This document shows, in pieces, positions 16,333-21,591 of a stretch of 23,547 nt of DNA. The notes under the pieces were generated by a model. That model worked only from the letters and a program-made list of their open reading frames with translations, did not search any database and was not told the origin of the DNA. The stretch's first letter is position 1, and each line of letters starts with the position of its first letter. The stretch lies in IMG/VR virus record IMGVR_UViG_3300028840_000358, positions 1-23,547 of that record; one strand, written 5' to 3'. The position numbers and the translations under genes are program-made. The stretch is from a virus.

Positions 16333-17079
16333 TTATTTGGAGAGGATTCCGTTGCGTAGCTCGTTATAAACCGACTTTGCGAGTTTACCCTGTTTCTTTC
16401 CTATGTTTTTCGATTCCTGCATAACGAGGTCTATCACATCCTGCTTGGTCTTCCACGGAAGGGCTGGAAGCGATCCCCCGTTCCATACCGATCTGCGCCC
16501 CATCAGGCCAAGCTCCTGCACCGTTGAGGCACATCCATCCCACCACGTTAACCTGAGTCCTATGAAACATTGTTTGTAAATCTCCCTGAGTTGTTCTCTC
16601 GTAAAGTCTTCCGCACTGTTCGTGACTATCATTTCGAACGGGAGTTCTTCCTGAAGCTCGTCTATCAGGTAGCGTCTGTAGATAGGCATGTCCGGTGCGT
16701 AAGCGTAAACCTTGTTTCCGAGTGTTTCCGATTTCCAGAAATCTATGTCGGTTGACGGAAGCACGATATACTCATGCTCTACTCCGCGAGATGTTAATTT
16801 CTTATCTATCCATTTTGAGATAGCGATGTGCCGTATTTCTTTCGGGCGCACACGATTTATGTTGTTTTCATCCAGAAGATCACTGCCTGCCCAAACCAGC
16901 GTAGCTTCTCCGGTATGACACACGATTCTGGTAGAGTCATAACCCGTGTAGTTTCCCCAAAAAAGCGTTGGGGCTTTGGGATCGTAGTCTTCTTCAGTGG
17001 CGAGTTTGAGATTATATATCTTGGCTACAGTTTCACCGAAAAACTTAACGTGAGGCGACATCACGAGTTGCTCAAGCAT
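16333..17079 (-). CDS. Compact GT-B-like glycosyltransferase
   Basis: This 248-residue protein is short for a GT-B enzyme but looks two-domained. The N-terminal half is alpha/beta (APTLFWGNYTGYDSTRIVCH; ATLVWAGSDLLDENNIN). A hinge-like strand NKVYAYAPD is near 122-130. The C-terminal half ends with GLRLTWWDGCASTVQELGLM near 174-193, resembling the GT-B donor-sugar site, where a Glu (here Glu189) typically contacts the nucleotide sugar. No signal peptide or membrane segment is present, so it should act in the cytoplasm. The ATG at 17079 sits inside the end of the preceding glycosyltransferase gene (8-base overlap) behind a near-ideal ribosome site. Substrate unknown; modification of virion proteins or of a host glycan are both possible. 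Confidence 0.65.
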   Translation of the reverse strand: MLEQLVMSPHVKFFGETVAKIYNLKLATEEDYDPKAPTLFWGNYTGYDSTRIVCHTGEATLVWAGSDLLDENNINRVRPKEIRHIAISKWIDKKLTSRGVEHEYIVLPSTDIDFWKSETLGNKVYAYAPDMPIYRRYLIDELQEELPFEMIVTNSAEDFTREQLREIYKQCFIGLRLTWWDGCASTVQELGLMGRRSVWNGGSLPALPWKTKQDVIDLVMQESKNIGKKQGKLAKSVYNELRNGILSK

Positions 17080-18094
17080 GGATCACCTCCGTGTAGAGGT
17101 CTATTGCTCTGCCGATAAAGTTCTCCATGCAGTACTTTTTCCGCTTAAGCATCAGTTCTTTTCTCAGGTATGGGGCTTCGTCCCATCTGTCGATAAGCTC
17201 GTCTGGATGGGAAATCACCATACCGATCTTGTCTTCTTGGAGAATCTCCTGAACTGAAGTGATGTGAAACACCACACTTGGGATTCCGGCTGCGAGGGCG
17301 TCGTAGAACTTATTGGGTGCGGAATACTGCCAGACCACATGATCCGTCCAGTTTCCAACAAGGTTCCATGTATGTTCACCCAGTTTATTTAAAAGAACGT
17401 CGTATGGATGTGAAGCTACATTCGTTGTAAATTGCTTGTAATATTTTGTGACATTTTCATCTGTGGGAACGTACGCAAAGATGTTGCATCGTCCTCTTAG
17501 ATATTTATAGAGCGGTGTATAGTCTCTCCAATGCTCTCCAACCCGTGTAAAATGTCCGGGTATTGCATGTCCACCCTGAGAAACCAATCCCCCCTGAAAA
17601 TTGTGTTGTTGATAGCGGTAGTCCGTTCTCAATGAAGCAGGTGGAACTATGGCGATCGGTCTGTCGGTTCTGGTCTTTAGTTCGTTTCTCGATCCCTCAG
17701 AACCGACCACGAACCCATTGCAAATCGCAACAGAGTAATCTTCTTCGTGCCACCTTGCCTGTTCGTTCGGAGCCACAACTTCTGCGTCTGCGTCAAAGTA
17801 CCAGTAGATACTGTCGTGATAGTCCAGAACTATCTTTGCGTCCGGCAAAGCCTCTCTGATTATCATAGCAGGCCATGTGGGTTCGTTATGAACCACAAAC
17901 ACATCTGTTTCTTTGTCAATTAACTTTACTGCGTCTTCGAGTTCTTTCGGGTTTCCCCAGTACAGGACATTATTGTAAATCTCACTGTCCATTGTGGGTG
18001 AAACGAGATTAATCTCATGCCCCAAACCCTTCAGGGCAAATGCCTCCTTGGCGACCCGTATGCACGGACGCCTTGTTACTATCGTGATTTTCAT
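17072..18094 (-). CDS. GT4-like GT-B glycosyltransferase
   Basis: The protein has 340 residues from the chosen start. The N-terminus MKITIVTRRPCIRVAKEAFA then LGHEINLVSP is a GT-B Rossmann opening, and KIVLDYHDSIYW near 88-99 fits GT4 enzymes. The C-terminal domain contains APNKFYDALAAGIPSVVFHI (about 259-278), a close match to the PxKxxEyxAxGxPvv donor-site motif, followed by a typical C-terminal helix. The ATG at 18094 is preferred over the in-frame ATG at 18127 because GGAGGAG lies directly ahead, while the earlier ATG lies within a strong hairpin. There is no membrane segment. It probably transfers a sugar to a protein or glycan in the cytoplasm; the acceptor cannot be read from sequence. 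It is coupled to a second glycosyltransferase. Confidence 0.8.
   Translation of the reverse strand: MKITIVTRRPCIRVAKEAFALKGLGHEINLVSPTMDSEIYNNVLYWGNPKELEDAVKLIDKETDVFVVHNEPTWPAMIIREALPDAKIVLDYHDSIYWYFDADAEVVAPNEQARWHEEDYSVAICNGFVVGSEGSRNELKTRTDRPIAIVPPASLRTDYRYQQHNFQGGLVSQGGHAIPGHFTRVGEHWRDYTPLYKYLRGRCNIFAYVPTDENVTKYYKQFTTNVASHPYDVLLNKLGEHTWNLVGNWTDHVVWQYSAPNKFYDALAAGIPSVVFHITSVQEILQEDKIGMVISHPDELIDRWDEAPYLRKELMLKRKKYCMENFIGRAIDLYTEVIHA
17080..17090 (-). promoter_or_regulatory. Near-ideal Shine-Dalgarno sequence for the second glycosyltransferase
   Basis: Read on the minus strand, GGAGGTGATCC lies directly before the ATG at 17079. It matches the canonical complement of the 16S rRNA 3' end over 11 bases. 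It lies inside the coding end of the upstream glycosyltransferase, so translation is likely both coupled and strong. Confidence 0.75.
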
Positions 18095-18110
18095 ATCTCC
18101 TCCATAGTTC

Positions 18111-18147
18111 GGGAAAGGGGTGAGCATCGAAACTCACCCCTGTTCCC
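18111..18147 (-). terminator. Strong intergenic hairpin after the capsid genes (terminator-like or RNA-processing)
   Basis: The arms 18111-18124 and 18133-18147 pair over 14 bp with one bulged base (142) and an 8-base loop. The stem is GC-rich (GGGGTGAG against CTCACCCC). It lies between the second decoration-like gene and the ribosome site of the first glycosyltransferase. No T-run follows on the minus strand, so it is not a classical intrinsic terminator. It may attenuate transcription, block 3' exonucleases or be cut by RNase III. The hairpin is seen directly; the role is inferred. Confidence 0.6.
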
Positions 18148-18154
18148 TGAATGT

Positions 18155-18583
18155 TTAGCTTGTCCCGGTATACCATACCATAACTTTAACCGTGGAATCC
18201 ATAGTACCGGAATCCACAGCAAGCTGGATTACTCCACCGCTTGCAAAATAAGCTCCACCCACCGGATCGGCATTTGCCGTGCCTCCAAGTCCGCTATAGA
18301 TAATGTCGTTGGCGGCAGCATCTGTGATACCGTCAAGAAACTTATCTATAGTACCTTCCACTCCTACGTCGATAGTTACAGAAGCAAGAGCGGTTGCAGA
18401 GACCCACAAGCCGACCTTGTGGACGATTGACAGAGGCGGAACCTCCACCGCGTCAGTAGTACCGGTCGAATTAATCCGAATGCCGGAACTAATAAGCGGA
18501 GAGTCGCACATCCCCTGAAGTCTGATGGAACTCATTTGAAACTTGTTTTTCTTGTTACCGAGATAAACTCTGTCAGTTGACAT
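18155..18583 (-). CDS. Capsid decoration-like small protein, paralogue 2
   Basis: This 142-residue protein is a tandem paralogue of the gene upstream. Over an ungapped 139-residue alignment I count about 100 identities (72 percent). Conserved blocks include SPLISSGIRI, PPLSIV.KVGLW, VGVEGTIDKFLD, NADPVGGAYFASGGVIQL and VWYTGTS. It is beta-rich with no signal peptide. The ATG at 18583 has TTGGAGGTTAAT ahead; the in-frame TTG at 18595 is part of that ribosome site and is rejected as a start. Position directly after the major capsid gene suggests a capsid decoration or head-fibre protein. The family was not recognised, so the role is inferred from position and size. Confidence 0.7.
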   Translation of the reverse strand: MSTDRVYLGNKKNKFQMSSIRLQGMCDSPLISSGIRINSTGTTDAVEVPPLSIVHKVGLWVSATALASVTIDVGVEGTIDKFLDGITDAAANDIIYSGLGGTANADPVGGAYFASGGVIQLAVDSGTMDSTVKVMVWYTGTS

Positions 18584-18598
18584 ATTAACCTCCAACTT

Positions 18599-19030
18599 TT
18601 AGCTTGTCCCGGTGTACCACACAAGAACTTTAACGGTTGAGTCATCTGTACCAGCACCGACACCGAGTTGGATTACCCCGCCACTGGCGAAGTAGGCTCC
18701 GCCGACAGGATCGGCATTAACCGCACCGGCAAGTCCACTCATCTTGATGTCGTTTGCAGCGATAGTGCTTACACTGTCGAGAAACTTGTCGATAGTACCC
18801 TCAACACCAACGCAGAGCGTAGCTCCACTGATGGCGGTTCCGGTATTCCACAACCCTACCTTTGTCACAATCGACAAGGGAGGAATTTCAACAGCATTAG
18901 TGGTTCCAGCGGTTCCGATTCTGATTCCAGAACTGATAAGCGGTGAATCAACCAGACCCTGAGCACGTATGGAACTCGTGACAAACTTATCGGAGTTGTT
19001 GCCGAAATATACTCGATCTAAACCGGCCAT
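18599..19030 (-). CDS. Capsid decoration-like small protein, paralogue 1
   Basis: The protein has 143 residues, beginning MAGLDRVYFGN. The ATG at 19030 follows AAGGAGGTAATC, which overlaps the TAA of the major capsid gene. The open frame extends back to 19084 but that part lies inside the capsid gene and has no ribosome site, so it is rejected. The protein is Gly/Ala/Thr/Val-rich and beta-like. It differs from its paralogue mainly in four variable patches (about residues 9-26, 60-70, 85-100 and 125-130), the expected pattern for exposed loops on a shared framework. Likely a capsid surface protein expressed with the major capsid protein. Confidence 0.7.
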   Translation of the reverse strand: MAGLDRVYFGNNSDKFVTSSIRAQGLVDSPLISSGIRIGTAGTTNAVEIPPLSIVTKVGLWNTGTAISGATLCVGVEGTIDKFLDSVSTIAANDIKMSGLAGAVNADPVGGAYFASGGVIQLGVGAGTDDSTVKVLVWYTGTS

Positions 19031-19040
19031 GATTACCTCC

Positions 19041-20579
19041 TTATTTCCATACAGCCCATGCTTCAGGCAGAGCAGGCTCAACACCGAACTCAGTCTGAAT
19101 CAGGTCTACAGTTGCATCGGTTCCAGTGTTCTCGATTGTCTGAACACCCTTATAAATTGTGGTGTCTCTGTTTTTTCCGTTACCGATCAACGGACGATAT
19201 TTCACCTGTCCAAGAGGAACAGCAAGCATTTTGATGTTGGTTCCATCCAAATGCGGGTCTCTCAGGACATACATCGGGCCGTACAAAGTGCCGAACTGAA
19301 AAAGATTCGCTCCGGCCAAGTTACGTCCGCCGTTCTTGGCGAAATCATAGTAGTAATAGGTTGCCGTAGTCCCGATTACACCGGTTGTCAAGTTCTGAAG
19401 GGGATAACCCGCCAGTTTGTGAAGCCAGTTGTAATACAGGGTTGATACGACAAAGAGACACTTGTTGATTTGATTATACCGTGGGTCAAACAGGGTGGAA
19501 AAATCTTCAAGGAAGTTGTCCTGATTCTTACTTGTGGTAAGACCAAAGACGTTTCCATAGTTCAATGTCCACGAAGCGATTCCCTGGGTATGCTGTGGTC
19601 CGCCGGTTTCAAGGTAAAGATCAGAGAAATAAATCTCGTTACCGATGTCCCACTTGTGAAGCAACGTCTTCTCATCCCACAAACGATTGTACTCATTCTT
19701 TACGAGTTTGAGTTCAGTTGCCATTGTGGAGTTGTCCATCGAGAGAGATTGCTTCTGGATCATGGTTGCACCGTAACGGTTGTAATACGGCTGTGTTTCA
19801 TACGTATCGGGCAGGCCGGAGCCTTTCGCGTACGCATTACCAACCACATACGACCTTGCGGCTTCCATGATTGTTTTTGTTCCGCCCACGTCATGTCCAT
19901 GAGCCAGATCATAAGTAGAAGTCAGAAAGGTTCCACCCGGAGCAGAACAGTAATACTTGTTACTTGCAGAAGCAAGGGGCTTCACAACGATTCCAGCGAT
20001 GTAAGCATACTGGCCGGAAGTCTGAACGTCCATGATTCTGATAGTAAAGTAATCGTCTGCCACGAGATCACCGGTTGCTGATTTCATAGAAATTCTAACG
20101 ATCTGGTTTTCCATGAAAAAGGTGGGGAGTGTACCGGTATCACCAATGGTGATTGCGTTGGTGCTGTTACCGTACACATTTTGCTGATTGCCCGAAGACT
20201 TGTAATCCGCTCCCATCTTGAACGCAGCATAAGTTCCCTGCGTTTGGGGAGTGATTCCAACGACTCCGATTGCATCGTCATCCGTACTATAGTCGGTGAC
20301 GGGAGCATTTCCGGTTCCTGTCCAAGTCTTGCTACCTACGACATAGGCGTACCGCTTCCATAGGAACGGGCGTTCCTCGGTATATTTAAATATGGTTTCC
20401 GCGACAGGAGAAGTCCGTTTTTCAGAAAGAATCCTGAATAACGGGTCTGCCGGGATATTTAATTTGGAAAGACGGCTTGATCCATAGGCGTAACCACGCC
20501 TAATATCACCTATGCCATAGGAAGTCTCTTGGTCAGTCTGCTCAAGATCGGAAATGGTCAATGGGGTATCTGTAGCCAT
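19041..20579 (-). CDS. Major capsid protein
   Basis: This protein has 512 residues and lies directly after the scaffold gene, the usual place for the major capsid gene. It is mixed alpha/beta with no signal peptide or membrane segment. A central helix-rich block near 275-330 (QKQSLSMDNSTMATELKLVK then EYNRLWDEKTLLHKWDIGNE) followed by FSDLYLETGG resembles the layout of HK97-fold capsid proteins such as the SU10/N4 gp56-type families: a ...Y...QI....S....T...... segment, then a long helix. The last ~100 residues are beta-rich (FGTLYGPMYVLRDPHLDGTN). GGAGGCCAA precedes the ATG. The identification rests on position, size and general pattern, not on a specific motif. Confidence 0.75.
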   Translation of the reverse strand: MATDTPLTISDLEQTDQETSYGIGDIRRGYAYGSSRLSKLNIPADPLFRILSEKRTSPVAETIFKYTEERPFLWKRYAYVVGSKTWTGTGNAPVTDYSTDDDAIGVVGITPQTQGTYAAFKMGADYKSSGNQQNVYGNSTNAITIGDTGTLPTFFMENQIVRISMKSATGDLVADDYFTIRIMDVQTSGQYAYIAGIVVKPLASASNKYYCSAPGGTFLTSTYDLAHGHDVGGTKTIMEAARSYVVGNAYAKGSGLPDTYETQPYYNRYGATMIQKQSLSMDNSTMATELKLVKNEYNRLWDEKTLLHKWDIGNEIYFSDLYLETGGPQHTQGIASWTLNYGNVFGLTTSKNQDNFLEDFSTLFDPRYNQINKCLFVVSTLYYNWLHKLAGYPLQNLTTGVIGTTATYYYYDFAKNGGRNLAGANLFQFGTLYGPMYVLRDPHLDGTNIKMLAVPLGQVKYRPLIGNGKNRDTTIYKGVQTIENTGTDATVDLIQTEFGVEPALPEAWAVWK

Positions 20580-20593
20580 TTGGCCTCCTAACG

Positions 20594-20627
20594 GAGCGAG
20601 GCATGGCCGATCACCAATTACTCGCTC
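20594..20627 (-). other. Inverted repeat spanning the scaffold stop and the gap before the capsid gene
   Basis: The 7-base arms GAGCGAG (20594-20600) and CTCGCTC (20621-20627) flank a 20-base loop. On the minus strand the first arm covers the last two scaffold codons and abuts the TAA stop; the second arm ends just before the capsid gene's ribosome site. It may be an RNA-processing or translation-control hairpin, or chance. The pairing is exact, the function is unproven. Confidence 0.4.
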
Positions 20628-21403
20628 TCATTAACTGCTATATTTAAGTTTGTGCTGTTGATTCGGGCTTGTTGCTCCCGAAATATTTTCTCGATAGGCG
20701 AGTCTGGCTTTCCAGAGGAGTTAGCCGATGCAAGACTTGCGGGGGTTTGTTGGACCGTTCGCTGTTGTTCAGTAATGTCCTTACGGGTGGTCTCGGCCAC
20801 CCTCTTGGAAAATTCTTCCGGGTTATGAAGCATGTAAAGGTGCTCAATGGTCATCGGGTTGTTCTTCGACCACGCGATTAAACCGTCAACATCTTTTCTG
20901 CTTTTGTCCGGGTGATCTTTCAGAAAGGTTTGAATCTGCCTTTCCAAAGCATTTTCCCGATTGGACGTTTGCTTGAAGGTTGCGAGTTCGGTCTTTACAA
21001 TCTCTCGTGCCTTTTTGTCAACCTGTTCCTGAAATACTTTAGGATCAGTTAAATCTAAGTCTTGCAGATTTTCCTCCTCGGATGGTTTCCAATAACTTGT
21101 GATATGTTCTACAAGCTTCGGGTCATCCTTGAGAGATTTTATGAACGAAGCATAATCATCGTAGTCCCCAAGTTTACTCTTGGCTTCCTCTAATAACACT
21201 TCAAGTTTTTCAATTGTTTTATCCTTTGCCTTGTTTTCTTTGGCAAGTTGAACACCATGTTTTCTCGATTCTTCATACCGCTGTGGAAGCGGAGGAAGGT
21301 TCTCTTTTGCGAGGTTCTCCGGTGCAGAGGTTCCCTCATTTGGGATAGCTGGAAAATCAATCTCTGCGGAGTCCGGTTTCGGGTTGTCCGCTGTTTTTGG
21401 CAT
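20618..21403 (-). CDS. Capsid scaffolding protein
   Basis: This 261-residue protein is highly charged and almost wholly helical, lying between portal and major capsid genes, the classic scaffold position. Residues 1-40 are Pro-rich and disordered. About 40-78 (RYEESRKHGVQLAKENKAKD then KTIEKLEVLLEEAKSKLGDY) is coiled coil, and about 120-165 is another helical stretch. The Gln/Ser-rich linker near 213-232 leads to a basic-acidic C-terminal helix (PIEKIFREQQARIN), typical of scaffold segments that contact the capsid protein. There is no protease motif. The ATG at 21403 has AAAGGAGGCAAC ahead. Confidence 0.8.
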   Translation of the reverse strand: MPKTADNPKPDSAEIDFPAIPNEGTSAPENLAKENLPPLPQRYEESRKHGVQLAKENKAKDKTIEKLEVLLEEAKSKLGDYDDYASFIKSLKDDPKLVEHITSYWKPSEEENLQDLDLTDPKVFQEQVDKKAREIVKTELATFKQTSNRENALERQIQTFLKDHPDKSRKDVDGLIAWSKNNPMTIEHLYMLHNPEEFSKRVAETTRKDITEQQRTVQQTPASLASANSSGKPDSPIEKIFREQQARINSTNLNIAVNESE

Positions 21404-21442
21404 GTTGCCTCCTTTGTTTAGTTAAATACAATTGTCCACTAA

Positions 21443-21470
21443 TTTATGGATAGTACTCTTGCGAAGTCAA
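21443..21470 (-). promoter_or_regulatory. Candidate sigma70-type promoter upstream of scaffold/capsid genes
   Basis: On the minus strand TTGACT (21465-21470) and CATAAA (21443-21448) are separated by 16 bases. They match the consensus at 5 of 6 and 4 of 6 positions. The site lies in the only sizeable gap in the operon, just upstream of the highly expressed capsid genes. The host sigma factor is unknown and AT-rich gaps often give such matches. Confidence 0.35.
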
Positions 21471-21500
21471 ATCTATTAAAATTAATCCCTTGGGTTAAAA

Positions 21501-21514
21501 AGCGCCTTGGCCAA
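21501..21514. repeat. Direct repeat copy 1 (AGCGCCTTGGCCA-type)
   Basis: AGCGCCTTGGCCAA matches a second copy 67 bases away, with one T deleted. It contains the perfect 8-base palindrome TTGGCCAA. It lies in the portal-scaffold gap. Confidence 0.5.
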
Positions 21515-21567
21515 CAGGTCGTGCCTACACATATTCACAATTAAACATAACTTCATTATTTACAATG

Positions 21568-21581
21568 AGCGCCTTTGGCCA
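21568..21581. repeat. Direct repeat copy 2 (AGCGCCTTTGGCCA)
   Basis: AGCGCCTTTGGCCA lies just downstream of the portal stop (minus strand). Together with copy 1 it could be a pair of regulator sites, or the remnant of a small duplication. The rest of this 188-bp gap is AT-rich and shows no gene. Confidence 0.5.
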
Positions 21582-21591
21582 CCATTCTTTT

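Noticed and set aside
18095-18127. Upstream ATG adding 11 residues (MLTPFPNYGGD) to the first glycosyltransferase
   Set aside because: It lies within the strong hairpin and has no ribosome site, while GGAGGAG precedes the ATG at 18094 and the Rossmann strand begins there.
19031-19084. N-terminal extension of the first decoration-like protein
   Set aside because: The extension overlaps the major capsid coding end, lacks a ribosome site and has no counterpart in the paralogue.
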